64,000 bases of DNA, from contig NZ_JACHJP010000007.1 of the NCBI RefSeq assembly GCF_014203715.1, forward strand, positions 62,001 to 126,000, read 5' to 3'. Of the stretch, positions 42,087 to 51,169 are shown piece by piece; within the stretch, counting starts at the first letter, position 1, and each line of letters opens with the position of its first letter. The notes beneath the pieces were generated by a model. That model did no database searches, was not told the DNA's origin, and worked only from the letters and a program-made list of their open reading frames with translations. Source of the DNA: Streptosporangium saharense. GTDB taxonomy: Bacteria > Actinomycetota > Actinomycetes > Streptosporangiales > Streptosporangiaceae. A program made the translations under genes and the position numbers.

Positions 42087-43334
42087 TCAGGACGAGACCG
42101 CGCACTGACCGCGCTTCTCCTTGACGGGGCCCTCCTTGGTCGGGCGCACGTCGAAGTCGAAGATCTCCGTGGGCAGGTAGAGCGAGCAGCAGGCGTTGGG
42201 GATGTCGACGACGCCGCTGATGCGGCCCTCGATGGGCGCAGAGCCGAGCAGCAGGTAGGCCTGCTCGCCGGTGTAGCCCCACCTCTTGAGATACTCGATG
42301 GCGTTGAGGCACGCCCTGCGGTAGGCCACGGTCGCGTCGAGGTAGTAGTTGGTGTTGGTGTCGTGGTCGACCGAGATGCCGATGAACGACAGGAACTCCG
42401 AGTAACGCGGCTCGACGTTGCCGGGCATGAAGATCGGGTTGGTGCTGACGCCGTACTTCTCCATGCCTCCCTTGATGAGGTCCACGTGGAAGTCGATGAA
42501 GCCTCCCATCTCGATGGCCCCGCAGAAGGTGATCTCACCGTCGCCCTGGCTGAAGTGCAGGTCGCCGCCGGAGAGCTTGGCGTCCTTCACGTGGACGGGG
42601 TAGAAGACGCGTGCCCCGCGCGTGAAGTTCTTGATGTCGTGGTTGCCGCCGTTCTCGCGCGCGGGCACGGTACGTGCTCCCTCGCGGGCGATCCTGGTCG
42701 CCACGTCACCGGTCGCCTGACCGGCGAGGGCGTGGTCGGCGAGCGGCGGCAGGCCGAGCGCCGGGACCCGGTCGGGGTCGGTGTCGATGAGCGCCTGCTC
42801 CCGCCGGTTCCAGCTCGCGAGCAGTTCGGCCGACGGTGCCGTGCCGAACAGGCCGGGGTGGGTTATTCCGGCGTACCTGATGCCGGGCAGGTGACGGGAC
42901 GACGCGAATATGCCGTTGAAGTCCCAGATCGCCTTGTAGGCGTCGGGGAAGTAGTCGGTCAGGAAGCCGCCACCGTTCGCCTTGGCGAATATGCCGGTGT
43001 ATCCCCAGCCCTGTCCCGGCACCTCACCGGTCTCCTGCGGGACCGGGCCCAGGTCCAGGATGTCGACGACCAGCAGGTCTCCCGGCTCGGCCCCCTCGAC
43101 CCCGATGGGTCCGCTGAGCATGTGCGCGTAGGACAGGTCGACGTCCCGCACGTCGTTCGCCGAGTCGTTGTTGCCTATCTGCGAGTCGGTCCACTCACGA
43201 CACTCGACACGGAACACGTCCCCCGGCTTGACCATGGCGGCCACGGGGATGTCCGGGTGCCACCGGTTGTGCCCGGGCACCTGCTGTTGGCTCATCGGCT
43301 TCGACTGATCCACGCTGAAGACGACCTTCGGCAT
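42087..43334 (-). CDS. fmdA: Formamidase (FmdA/AmdA family)
   Basis: 415 residues. It opens with KVVFSVDQSKPMSQQQVPGHNRWHPDIP and continues with GDVFRVECREWTDSQIGNNDSANDV, GGNHDIKNFTRGARVFYPVHV and HFSQGDGEITFCGAIE, the hallmarks of the family. It hydrolyses formamide to formate and ammonia in the cytoplasm. It is the last gene of an operon with an amide channel and an FmdB protein. Confidence 0.96.
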   Translation of the reverse strand: MPKVVFSVDQSKPMSQQQVPGHNRWHPDIPVAAMVKPGDVFRVECREWTDSQIGNNDSANDVRDVDLSYAHMLSGPIGVEGAEPGDLLVVDILDLGPVPQETGEVPGQGWGYTGIFAKANGGGFLTDYFPDAYKAIWDFNGIFASSRHLPGIRYAGITHPGLFGTAPSAELLASWNRREQALIDTDPDRVPALGLPPLADHALAGQATGDVATRIAREGARTVPARENGGNHDIKNFTRGARVFYPVHVKDAKLSGGDLHFSQGDGEITFCGAIEMGGFIDFHVDLIKGGMEKYGVSTNPIFMPGNVEPRYSEFLSFIGISVDHDTNTNYYLDATVAYRRACLNAIEYLKRWGYTGEQAYLLLGSAPIEGRISGVVDIPNACCSLYLPTEIFDFDVRPTKEGPVKEKRGQCAVSS

Positions 43335-43428
43335 GACGACTCCTCCCTTGAGTCCCTTGAGATGTGCGTGCTGGCCGGATGTTCAGGCCACCTCACCTCC
43401 TTCGGAGCTCTCGCATGTGCGCTCGGGT

Positions 43429-44076
43429 CTAGTGAGCCGCCGCCGTCTCCCCTCCCGCGCGACCGGTGCCGCCGGGAAGCGCCCGCTGTCTCCGCGTCAG
43501 CACCCACAGCCCGCCGAAGACCACCACGCCGAACACCGCGAGCAGGATGGCCAGCAGGTTCTGGTTCCAGTTCTGCCAGTAGCCGGTGAGCAGCAGGAAG
43601 GCCGGAATGGCCGCCGTCACCCAGCCCTGGATCGCCGTCACCCAGCCCGTGTAGACGGTCAGGTGCTCACGCTTGAGCCCCAGCAGCAGGAAGAACAGCA
43701 GCCACAGGAACGCCCAGTAGAGCCAGATGACGCCGAAGGGCTTGTCATTGGCGATCCTGAAGTTGGCGTAGGAGAAGCCGAGCGCCATGATGGCCACGAA
43801 CAGCGAGAAGTAGCCGACCCCCGTGGTGTCGAACCCGCCGAGCAGGCCGATGCCCACGTAGAGGTAGGTGAAGCCGAACAGGAAGAGCCCCGAGGCGCCG
43901 AGGATCACGTCTGCCCTGTTGTTCGCGGTGATGATCAACACGGTGGGGATGACCACCTGCATCGCCCCGACGAAGAGGTTGAAGATGGCCGCCGCCCGCG
44001 CGTCTATCTTTCCCAGCAGCATCATCCCGTTGATGAAGAGCACCGCGCCGACGTAAAGCAGTCCCACGGTCGCCAT
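43429..44076 (-). CDS. AmiS/UreI family amide/urea channel
   Basis: 215 residues with six to seven TM helices, opening with VGLLYVGAVLFINGMMLLGK and containing FLFGFTYLYVGIGLL and WLYWAFLWLLFFLLLGL. The family forms proton-gated or facilitative channels for short-chain amides and urea. GGGGGTG precedes ATG 44076. It lies between fmdB and fmdA and should supply the amidase with substrate. Confidence 0.94.
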   Translation of the reverse strand: MATVGLLYVGAVLFINGMMLLGKIDARAAAIFNLFVGAMQVVIPTVLIITANNRADVILGASGLFLFGFTYLYVGIGLLGGFDTTGVGYFSLFVAIMALGFSYANFRIANDKPFGVIWLYWAFLWLLFFLLLGLKREHLTVYTGWVTAIQGWVTAAIPAFLLLTGYWQNWNQNLLAILLAVFGVVVFGGLWVLTRRQRALPGGTGRAGGETAAAH

Positions 44077-44199
44077 TGCCACACCCCCTGTCCCACGTCA
44101 GGCGCTCGTCAGGCACTCGGCAGACACTGCGAGCACGCCGTACGGCGGCGCGGGCCATGTGTGCCCGGCCTTCGCTGTCCTTCGCCCAATCCACCGGCC

Positions 44200-44478
44200 T
44201 CACGGCCGGGGCAGGCGCGCCAGAGCGGGGTGGGGTGGCTGGGAACGCCGCCGTCCCGGCGACGGCGTGGTGACGACCTCTGGCGTGTCCCGGCTCTGTT
44301 CCTCACGGCCGAACGCGGCCGCCAGCGCCGGGGGAACCCAGGAGATGTTCGGCGGGGAGTAGACGCGACGGGCCTCGTGTCCGCAGGTGGCGCAGCCGTA
44401 CTCGGACGGCGCGGTTCCCATCGGAAGACGGACGTCGAAGTATCCACAGTCCCGGCAGACATACTCGTAGGTCGCCAT
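44200..44478 (-). CDS. fmdB: FmdB family zinc-ribbon regulatory protein
   Basis: 92 residues. The N-terminal zinc ribbon reads ATYEYVCRDCGYFDVRLPMG, with a second CATCG knuckle at about residue 28-32. The C-terminus is basic and Pro-rich. FmdB is described as a regulator of the formamidase gene. GGGGAGG precedes the ATG at 44478. It is the promoter-proximal gene of the operon. Confidence 0.92.
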   Translation of the reverse strand: MATYEYVCRDCGYFDVRLPMGTAPSEYGCATCGHEARRVYSPPNISWVPPALAAAFGREEQSRDTPEVVTTPSPGRRRSQPPHPALARLPRP

Positions 44479-44543
44479 TGGCGCCTCCCCCGCTCCGGCT
44501 GGTGGCATCGCGAATCAGCAATGACCCGGATCCATGTTTCCGG

Positions 44544-44571
44544 ACTATCCGAAATCCGGTCAGACTGTCAA
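44544..44571 (-). promoter_or_regulatory. Promoter of the fmdB-amiS-fmdA operon
   Basis: On the minus strand, TTGACA (44571-44566), a 16-bp spacer and GATAGT (44549-44544). Predicted +1 is near 44537, about 59 nt upstream of the fmdB ATG. An imperfect dyad around TTTCCGGA/TCCGAAA overlaps the -10. Confidence 0.65.
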
Positions 44572-44674
44572 GGGTCCAGTCAGGGGCCGGAGGCGCGAAA
44601 CGCCGGACAGCCGGTCGAAGGCGGTCAGGGCCGTAAACGAACCAAGACCAAGGAAATACGGAGCCCTGAACCGG

Positions 44675-45319
44675 TCAGTCGGCGGGAAGGTGGTCGGCGA
44701 GCCACTCGACCAGCGGGGTGAGGTCGCGCCAGACCTCCCGCACCCGCGCTGCCGCTCGGGGGGTGTGGATCCACGCCTCGGGCTCGAAACGGCGGCTCGC
44801 GTGCAGCGACCTGTGCCGGAGCAGGTCAAGCCGGGGATGGTCCTCGGGGACGCCCCTCGGCCGGGTCTTGAGACGGTCGCCCTCGATGGCGTAGCCCGCG
44901 AGGCGCGCCTCGGTGACGATCTTCTCGAACGGCACCCCGCTGGTCTCCTCGTCGACCGCCTGGCGGTAACGGGCCAGTTGCCCGCCCTGCGCGGCGTACA
45001 GCCCGCCGCCGACGAGCAGCCCCGCGGCGTCGATCTGGACGTAGAAGCCGATCGCCTCGCCCCTGGGGGCGTAACCCCCCTGGTGCGTCTTGTAGGGGGA
45101 CTTGTCCTTGGAGAAGCGGACGTCGCGGTTGGGACGGAACAGCCGCACCTGCCCGAACTCCGCCGCCAGCTCCTCGGCGAGCACGGTCATCGGCGCCCGC
45201 ACCGCCTCCTCGTAGACCCGCCTGTTGCGCGTCCAGTAGGTCTTGGAGTTGTCCGCCTCAAGACCCTCGTAGAACACAAGACCCTCGTCGGGGAAGCCGC
45301 TGAAACCCATGCGGCCCAT
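44675..45319 (-). CDS. DUF2461 (TIGR02453) family protein
   Basis: 214 residues. The family pattern is clear: FYEGLEADNSKTYWTRNR, RLFRPNRDVRFSKDKSPYKTHQGG and FYVQIDAAGLLVGGGLY. The function is unknown. ATG 45319 gives the longest product; ATG 45310 is possible. Confidence 0.9.
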   Translation of the reverse strand: MGRMGFSGFPDEGLVFYEGLEADNSKTYWTRNRRVYEEAVRAPMTVLAEELAAEFGQVRLFRPNRDVRFSKDKSPYKTHQGGYAPRGEAIGFYVQIDAAGLLVGGGLYAAQGGQLARYRQAVDEETSGVPFEKIVTEARLAGYAIEGDRLKTRPRGVPEDHPRLDLLRHRSLHASRRFEPEAWIHTPRAAARVREVWRDLTPLVEWLADHLPAD

Positions 45320-45340
45320 CGTGCCAGGCGCCTACGACGG

Positions 45341-46213
45341 TTACGGAATCTCCGCGGAGGAGGTCCCCCTGATCCCGTCGCCCATGCTCGTGTAGGCCCT
45401 GCCGGGCACCAGCCGGGGCACGCCGTACAGCTCCGAGAGCGTCACGAACGTGTAGCCGCGCTGGGTGAACTGGGCCAGGATCGCGGGCACGGCCTCGACG
45501 GTCGTGGCGTGGATGTCGTGCATGAGGACGATGGCCCCCGGGGTGGCCTGGGTGGCGCGCTGGGTGACCATCCGGGTGTCGCGGTCGCGCCAGTCGAGGG
45601 TGTCCACGCTCCACAGGACCTGGGCGAGCCCGAGCCGGGAGGCCTCCGCCGCGACCCGCTTCCCCGTCGAGCCGTACGGCGGGCGCATCATCGTCATCTT
45701 GACCCCGGCCAGCCGTCTGACGATCTTCTGGGTGTTGGTCAGCTCGAACCTGATCGCCTTCTCCGTGAGCTGGGTGAGCGGAAGGTGGTCCCAGGTGTGG
45801 TTGCCCAGTTCGTGTCCCTCGACGACCATCCTGCGGACGTTCTCCCCCCGGTCCTCGGCGACCATCCTGCCGAGCACGAAGAAGGTGGCCCTGGCCTGGT
45901 GCCCGGCGAGGATGTCGAGCAGCTTCCCGGTGTACGGCCCCGGCCCGTCGTCGAAGGTCAGCGCCACGCACCTGGTCCGCGCGCAGTTCACCCCGCGTGC
46001 CGCGGGCGGTCTGGGGAGGCTGTTCCTCGGCCACTGCCGCTGGATCGCGACCAGCCTGTCGGCCAGTTCCTCGGGGTCGAAGAGCGGGAAGGGCTCGGGC
46101 GGCCGGGAGACGGACGGGGACGGATCACCCCTGTCGCTCAGAAGCGCGACGGGAGGCTCACAGCTCGTGACCCCCAGCAGGACGACCACGGTGAAGACCA
46201 GCCATCGCCACAC
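45341..46213 (-). CDS. Polysaccharide deacetylase (NodB homology), probable lipoprotein
   Basis: 290 residues. The N-terminal segment FTVVVLLGVTSC looks like a lipoprotein signal with Cys 18. The NodB domain has TFDDGP (catalytic Asp and metal Asp), HELGNHTWDH (metal His pair), RPPYG and VLWSVDTLDWRD. It should remove N- or O-acetyl groups from peptidoglycan or chitin-like sugars on the outer membrane face. The GTG start is 22 bp upstream of the DUF2461 gene. Confidence 0.93.
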   Translation of the reverse strand: MWRWLVFTVVVLLGVTSCEPPVALLSDRGDPSPSVSRPPEPFPLFDPEELADRLVAIQRQWPRNSLPRPPAARGVNCARTRCVALTFDDGPGPYTGKLLDILAGHQARATFFVLGRMVAEDRGENVRRMVVEGHELGNHTWDHLPLTQLTEKAIRFELTNTQKIVRRLAGVKMTMMRPPYGSTGKRVAAEASRLGLAQVLWSVDTLDWRDRDTRMVTQRATQATPGAIVLMHDIHATTVEAVPAILAQFTQRGYTFVTLSELYGVPRLVPGRAYTSMGDGIRGTSSAEIP

Positions 46214-46240
46214 GTCTTCCCCCCGCCAGGCCGGCCGGGG

Positions 46241-46546
46241 TCACGGATAGTCTCCGGCCACGTCCCCCCGCAGACTCCTGGCCAGTTCGTCCCACCAGGA
46301 TGGGACATCTGCCTGGAGTTCCCCATAGCGACGCGCCACGCGAATGGCGCATCCTTTCGGATCCGTGCCCAGATGCCGACGTTTCACCTGGCCTTCCTGC
46401 CACCGGTAGAAACCATCCCGGAAGCGAACGACGAGCCCGATCCACACCGAGAGGGTGCCGTCGTCGCCGACCTCGTAGGCGCCGGTGACCCCGAGTCCGG
46501 CCAGGTCGGCGCGGAGCCTGGCGATCGCTTCGGCGTGCTCGCTCAC
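46241..46546 (-). CDS. Small protein of unknown function
   Basis: 101 residues. Layout: a helix (EAIARLRADLAGLG), a short beta region (GAYEVGDDGTLSVWIGLVVRF), then YRWQEGQVKRRHL and a C-terminal helix. I do not recognise a domain. GTG 46546 follows GGGGGAGG at 6 nt. It lies 27 bp upstream of the deacetylase and is probably cotranscribed. Confidence 0.7.
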   Translation of the reverse strand: MSEHAEAIARLRADLAGLGVTGAYEVGDDGTLSVWIGLVVRFRDGFYRWQEGQVKRRHLGTDPKGCAIRVARRYGELQADVPSWWDELARSLRGDVAGDYP

Positions 46547-46687
46547 CCGGCGCCTCCCCCGCGGGAGGGCGGAGCGCACGGCCGGGGCACGCGCCCTTCG
46601 GCCGGTGGAAGCACACCGGCGGGCGACAGCGAAAGCGACATGGGGTAATGATGCGATCACGTGTCGTCCGCTGACACCGGTTCCCCA

Positions 46688-47263
46688 CTATTGGTCAGGC
46701 GTCACCTTGGGCTCGGTCACCACCATCGTGAACCTGAGCGGGACCTGCCCGTTGTTCGCGTAGCGATGTGGCCGGTCCGCGCGGAACACCACGGCGTCGT
46801 CCACCCCCACGACGTGGCTGCCGCCGTACACCGAGAGGGTCAGCTCCCCTTCGAGCACCGTGAGCATCTCCCTGGTGCCCGGCGGGTGGGCGTCGCCGTC
46901 GTGGTGGTCACCGGGGGCCAGGCGCCAGTCCCACAGCTCCAGGATCGAGGGGGCGTCGGTGCCGACCAGCAGCCGCGCGGAGCTGGCCTTCCCGTGCGGG
47001 AAGGTGACGACGTCGGCGGCGTTGACGATCCGCACCGCGGGCACGTCCGAGACCTCGACCATGCGCGCGACCGTGACCCCGAGGGCGTCGGCGATGCGGG
47101 TGAGGGTGTTGATGCTGGGGTTGGTCCGCCCCTGCTCGATCTGGACGAGCATGCCGCGGCTCACCCCGGAGCGGGCCGCCAGCTCGTCGAGCGTCATCTG
47201 CCGGTGCGCCCGCTGGGCCCGCACGTTGTTGGCGACCGCCGCGGTGATCGTCTCGGGATCCAT
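46688..47263 (-). CDS. XRE family regulator with C-terminal cupin
   Basis: 191 residues. An HTH (MTLDELAARSGVSRGMLVQIEQGRTNPSINTLTRIADAL) is followed by a cupin_2 sensor domain (GTREMLTVLEGELTLSVYGG, then DRPHRYANN). This class often controls transport or catabolic genes. It is divergent from an EamA transporter with repeated half-sites between them. Confidence 0.93.
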   Translation of the reverse strand: MDPETITAAVANNVRAQRAHRQMTLDELAARSGVSRGMLVQIEQGRTNPSINTLTRIADALGVTVARMVEVSDVPAVRIVNAADVVTFPHGKASSARLLVGTDAPSILELWDWRLAPGDHHDGDAHPPGTREMLTVLEGELTLSVYGGSHVVGVDDAVVFRADRPHRYANNGQVPLRFTMVVTEPKVTPDQ

Positions 47264-47285
47264 GAGTCCAGTCTAGTGAACTATG

Positions 47286-47327
47286 TTTGCACTATTTTGC
47301 ACCTCATATATTGTTCTAACAGTGCAA
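47286..47327. promoter_or_regulatory. Repeated TTTGCAC half-sites in the XRE/EamA divergent region
   Basis: TTTGCAC occurs at 47286-47292 and 47296-47302, exactly 10 bp apart, and the inverse GTGCAA at 47322-47327. They flank an AT-rich TATATT. The one-turn spacing suggests cooperative binding on one DNA face, probably by the XRE protein. Confidence 0.55.
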
Positions 47328-47348
47328 TCCATTGAACCGAGGTGAGTG

Positions 47349-48185
47349 ATGATCGCGGTGGCCCTGGCCACACTCTGCGCGGTGGTGTACGGCACCGCCG
47401 ACTTCTTCGGCGGCCTGGCCACCCGAAGGTCGCGGGTGATGGCCGTGGTCGTGCTCTCCCAGGGCGCCGGACTCGCCCTGGTGGTCGCGCTGATGCCGCT
47501 GCTGCCCGGCGTTCCCACGGCTCCCGCGCTCGCCTGGGGCATGGCGGCGGGTGTCTCCGGCGCCGCCGGGCTTGTGCTCTTCTACCGGGCGCTGGCCACC
47601 GGCGTGATGTCCGTCGTCGCCCCCACCACCGCGACCACCTCCGCCGCCCTGCCCGTCCTGTACGGCCTGGCGACCGGTGAGCGGCCAGAGCCGACGGCGC
47701 TCGGCGGCGTGGCGCTGGCGCTGGTCGCGGTGCTGCTGGTCAGCCGTGACTCCTCGCGGAGCGCCTCCGAGGGCGGCTACGGGCCGCTGCTGACCTCGCT
47801 GGCCGCAGGCGCGGGGTTCGGCGGCTTCTTCGTCCTGCTCGCGCAGGCCCCCGAGGAGGCCGGGATGTGGCCGCTGTTCGGCGCGCGGCTCTCCTCGATC
47901 GGCCTCATCGCGCTGCTGGCCCTGGCCACCGGCCGTACGCTGCGGCCCGGCACCGGCGCGCTGCGGATCATCCTGGCGGCCGGGATCCTCGACATGGTGG
48001 CCAACGTGCTGTTCATGCTCGCCCAGCAGCGCGGCATGCTGAGCCTGGTCGGCGTGCTGGTCTCCCTCTACCCGGCGAGCACGCTGGTGCTGGCCAGATA
48101 CGTCCTGAAGGAACGGCTCAACGTCGTGCAGATGACGGGTATCGGCTTCACCCTCGCGGCGGTCGCGCTGATCGCCGCGGGATGA
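47349..48185 (+). CDS. EamA/DMT family transporter
   Basis: 278 residues with ten TM helices in two EamA repeats (VYGTADFFGGLATRRS; later FILLAQ-like FVLLAQAPEEAG and GVLVSLYPASTLVLARYVLKERL). GAGGTGA precedes ATG 47349. DMT proteins export metabolites or amino acids. Control by the divergent XRE-cupin protein is likely. Its stop is 7 bp from the convergent sigR-like gene. Confidence 0.92.
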   Translation: MIAVALATLCAVVYGTADFFGGLATRRSRVMAVVVLSQGAGLALVVALMPLLPGVPTAPALAWGMAAGVSGAAGLVLFYRALATGVMSVVAPTTATTSAALPVLYGLATGERPEPTALGGVALALVAVLLVSRDSSRSASEGGYGPLLTSLAAGAGFGGFFVLLAQAPEEAGMWPLFGARLSSIGLIALLALATGRTLRPGTGALRIILAAGILDMVANVLFMLAQQRGMLSLVGVLVSLYPASTLVLARYVLKERLNVVQMTGIGFTLAAVALIAAG

Positions 48186-48192
48186 GCGTTCC

Positions 48193-48789
48193 TCAGGCGG
48201 CCTGACGCTGCTCGGGCAGGCGGACGGCGCCCTCCTCGCGGGCGTAGTCCTCAAGCATCGTCCTGAGCTGGCGGCGGCCACGGTGCAGCCGGGACATGAC
48301 GGTGCCGATGGGCGTGCCCATCCGCTCGGCGATCTCCTTGTAGGCGAAACCCTCGACGTCGGCCAGGTAGACCGCGACGCGGAAGTCCTCGGGCAGGGAG
48401 CGCAGCGCGTTCATCACGGCGCTGTCGGGAAGCTGCTCAAGCGCCTCGGTCTCGGCGGACTTGAGCCCGGAGGACATGTGGGACTCGGCCGCGGCGAGCT
48501 GCCAGTCCTCGATCTCCTCGGTCGCCGAGAGCTTGGGAGAGCGCTGCTTCTTGCGGTACTCGTTGATGAAGTTGTTGGTGAGGATCCGGTGCAGCCACGC
48601 CTTGAGGTTGGTGCCCTCCCGGAACTGGTGGTAGGAGGTGAACGCCTTGGCCACCGTCTCCTGCACGAGGTCCTCGGCGTCGGCGGAGTTACGGGTCAAA
48701 CGCATCGCGGACGCGTAGAGCTGGTTGGTGACCGGAACGACGTCGCGCTCGAACCAGTCCTGGCGCTGCTCTTCGGTCATCGTGATCAC
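48193..48789 (-). CDS. sigR: ECF sigma factor, SigR/SigH type
   Basis: 198 residues. Region 2 contains [21 protein letters not shown] and [19 protein letters not shown]; region 4 contains [29 protein letters not shown]. The match to the thiol-oxidative-stress sigma factor SigR of Streptomyces is very strong. GTG 48789 follows GGGGGAA at 6 nt; ATG 48780 is possible. SigR is normally followed by the gene for its zinc anti-sigma factor RsrA; here the next gene is the convergent transporter, so rsrA is absent at this site. The frame stays open far upstream. Confidence 0.93.
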   Translation of the reverse strand: MITMTEEQRQDWFERDVVPVTNQLYASAMRLTRNSADAEDLVQETVAKAFTSYHQFREGTNLKAWLHRILTNNFINEYRKKQRSPKLSATEEIEDWQLAAAESHMSSGLKSAETEALEQLPDSAVMNALRSLPEDFRVAVYLADVEGFAYKEIAERMGTPIGTVMSRLHRGRRQLRTMLEDYAREEGAVRLPEQRQAA

Positions 48790-49062
48790 GTGTTCTTCCC
48801 CCTTGTACTGATTCCCCCCACCACCGTCCGGCACAGGCACGACACGCCCTTTCCGGCGGCTTGTCGAATGCTCGCAGGCGGCTCGTAAGCGGGCCGTTAA
48901 GAGCTCTTCCGCCTGGTCAGGAGGTTGGTCGTCGGCTGCTTCGAGGGCGGGCACGACACGCCCTACAGCCGGACAAGTCTCATTATCGTAACATCTCCCT
49001 CTGAAGATGGTAGAGGTTGTGTCCATCATCACATATCCCCAGGTGGCGCTACTTTTGGACGC
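48790..49062. other. Divergent region between sigR and the PLP enzyme gene, with an in-frame direct repeat
   Basis: The 15-mer GGCACGACACGCCCT occurs at 48836-48850 and 48950-48964 (114 bp apart). The sigR frame is open through this whole stretch, so a longer SigR form could be made from an upstream start. I could not place a SigR-type promoter (GGAAT-N18-GTT) with confidence. Confidence 0.5.
49050..49055 (+). promoter_or_regulatory. -10 box TACTTT of a leaderless gene
   Basis: TACTTT ends 7 nt before ATG 49063, so the start codon is predicted at +1. The -35 region is weak. Confidence 0.45.
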
Positions 49063-50139
49063 ATGGAATACGTGGACAGGCATGACCCATATACCCGCTC
49101 GTGGGTGGCCGAGGCCATCCGTCACGTCGAGGCCGACGCCCATCGAAGCTGCGACACCCATCTCCACGTCTTCCCGCTTCCCACGCACTGGGGGGTAAAC
49201 CTCTACCTCAAGGACGAGTCGGTCCACCCAACCGGTTCACTCAAGCACCGCCTGGCCAGATCCCTTTTCCTGTACGGCCTGGCCAACGGGTGGATCGGGC
49301 CCTCGACCACGGTCGTCGAGGCCTCCAGCGGCTCGACCGCGGTGAGCGAGGCCTACTTCGCCAGGCTGGTCGGCCTGCCGTTCGTCGCGGTGATGCCCGC
49401 CTCGACGTCCCCGGAGAAGATCGCCCTCATCGAGTTCTACGGCGGCAGGTGTCATCTCGTCCGGGACCCCGGGACGATCTACGAGGAGTCCCGCAGGGTC
49501 GCGGCTGAGACCGGGGGCCACTTCATGGACCAGTTCACCTACGCCGAGCGGGCCACCGACTGGCGCGGCAACAACAACATCGCCGAGAGCGTCTTCCAGC
49601 AGATGGAGATGGAGCCCCACCCCGAGCCCTCCTGGATCGTGGTGGGCGCGGGCACCGGCGGCACCTCCTCGACCATCGGCCGCTACATCCGCTACCGGCG
49701 GCACCAGACCAGGCTCGCGGTCGTCGATCCCGAGGGGTCCGCCTTCTATCCGGGCTGGTGCGCCGGGGACGACACGGTGACCGCCCCCGGCTCCCGCATC
49801 GAGGGCATCGGCCGCCCCCGGGTCGAACCGTCGTTCATGCCCACCGTGATCGACCGCATGATCCAGGTCCCGGACGCCCTGTCCATCGCGGCCATGCGCT
49901 GGGTCCGCGAGGTCACCGGCCGCGACGTGGGCGGCTCGACCGGCACCAACGTGGCGGCGGCCGTACGGATCCTGCGGGAGATGCGCGAGGCAGGCGAGCG
50001 GGGCAGCGTCGTCACCCTGATCTGCGACGGCGGCGAACGCTACCGCTGCACCTACGGCGACGACGCCTGGCTGGCCGAACACGGCCTGGACATCGCCCCT
50101 CACCTGGAGGAGCTGAGGTCCTTCCTCGCCGAACCCTGA
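49063..50139 (+). CDS. PLP-dependent cysteine synthase family protein
   Basis: 358 residues, fold-type II. The PLP lysine lies in [13 protein letters not shown], the substrate loop in [16 protein letters not shown] and the phosphate-binding Gly loop in [16 protein letters not shown]. It resembles cysteine-synthase-like and Cbs-type proteins rather than CysK itself. No Shine-Dalgarno precedes the ATG and a -10 box is at the distance expected of a leaderless mRNA. The exact reaction is unknown. Confidence 0.9.
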   Translation: MEYVDRHDPYTRSWVAEAIRHVEADAHRSCDTHLHVFPLPTHWGVNLYLKDESVHPTGSLKHRLARSLFLYGLANGWIGPSTTVVEASSGSTAVSEAYFARLVGLPFVAVMPASTSPEKIALIEFYGGRCHLVRDPGTIYEESRRVAAETGGHFMDQFTYAERATDWRGNNNIAESVFQQMEMEPHPEPSWIVVGAGTGGTSSTIGRYIRYRRHQTRLAVVDPEGSAFYPGWCAGDDTVTAPGSRIEGIGRPRVEPSFMPTVIDRMIQVPDALSIAAMRWVREVTGRDVGGSTGTNVAAAVRILREMREAGERGSVVTLICDGGERYRCTYGDDAWLAEHGLDIAPHLEELRSFLAEP

Positions 50140-50157
50140 CATCCGCTCATTTCCCGC

Positions 50158-51156
50158 TCAGGAGGTCCTGGCCGGATCGACCCCGAAGACCTTCGCGACG
50201 TCGTCGAGGATGGCGTGGGCGCCCTGGATGCCGACCGCGGTCATCCAGACGACGTCGGCGACGTCGTGCTTGGTCCCCCTGAGCCGGTCCCAGAGCGGGT
50301 TGGCCTCGAACTTCTTCCTGATCGGCGCGACCCCCGGGTCGGGGTAGGCCGCCACGAAGATGTGGTCGGCGTCGAGCTGGGAGATGTTCTCCTGGCTGAT
50401 GTCGACCGCGATGGTCTCGGTCGTGGTCGGCTGGTCCTTCGGCCGGGTGAAGCCGACGTCCTTCAGCACCAGGCCCGAGTAGGAGTTCTCCACGTAGAGG
50501 CGCACGGTCGGCTCCCCGGCGAACCGGGCTACCGAGACGGTCGGCATCCCGTTCTCCTTCTTGCCGATGGAGGCGCCGATCGCGGCCGCGCGGTCCTGGT
50601 AGGCCCTGAGCCTGCTCTCCGCCAGGTCCTCCCTGCCCAGGACCTTCCCGACGAGCCTGAGGTTGTCCTTCCAGATCGCCCCCGTGGTCTCGCTGAACAC
50701 CGTGGGCGCGATCTTCGACAGCTTGTCGTACAGCGCCTCGTGCCGGACCTTCGCCGAGACGATCAGGTCGGGCTTGAGGGCGATGATCCGCTCCAGGCTC
50801 GGCTGTTCGAGCGTGCCGACCGAGACGGCGTCCTTGGCGTGGCCGAGGACCGGGGTCAGATAGTCGGGAAGCTTGTCGTCGATCGCCCGGTAGGTGGTGA
50901 ACCCGACGACGTCGGTGTCCAGGGTGAGCACCGCGTCGACGAAGCTCTGGTCGAGGGCCACGACCCGCACCGGCCTGGCCGGGATCGTGGTCTCCCCCAT
51001 GGCGTGTTTCACCGTCCGGGGAAAGCCCTCCGCGCTCACCGGTTTGTCCGTGGAACCCGCCGTGGTGGCGGTCGTCGTGCCTGTGCCGCAGGCGGCGAGC
51101 CCCGCCGACAGCACGGCCGCCACCACCCCGAGCGCCACGGCGCGCAACCTTCTCAT
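50158..51156 (-). CDS. Iron-siderophore ABC transporter substrate-binding lipoprotein
   Basis: 332 residues. The lipoprotein signal ends LSAGLAACG (lipid-modified Cys about 23). A periplasmic-binding domain of the FecB/FepB type follows (VRVVALDQSFVDAVLTLDTDVVGF, later IIALKPDLIVSA). It captures ferric siderophore outside the membrane. It is divergent from its two permease genes, with iron boxes between. Confidence 0.94.
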   Translation of the reverse strand: MRRLRAVALGVVAAVLSAGLAACGTGTTTATTAGSTDKPVSAEGFPRTVKHAMGETTIPARPVRVVALDQSFVDAVLTLDTDVVGFTTYRAIDDKLPDYLTPVLGHAKDAVSVGTLEQPSLERIIALKPDLIVSAKVRHEALYDKLSKIAPTVFSETTGAIWKDNLRLVGKVLGREDLAESRLRAYQDRAAAIGASIGKKENGMPTVSVARFAGEPTVRLYVENSYSGLVLKDVGFTRPKDQPTTTETIAVDISQENISQLDADHIFVAAYPDPGVAPIRKKFEANPLWDRLRGTKHDVADVVWMTAVGIQGAHAILDDVAKVFGVDPARTS

Positions 51157-51169
51157 CAGGACGTCCCCC

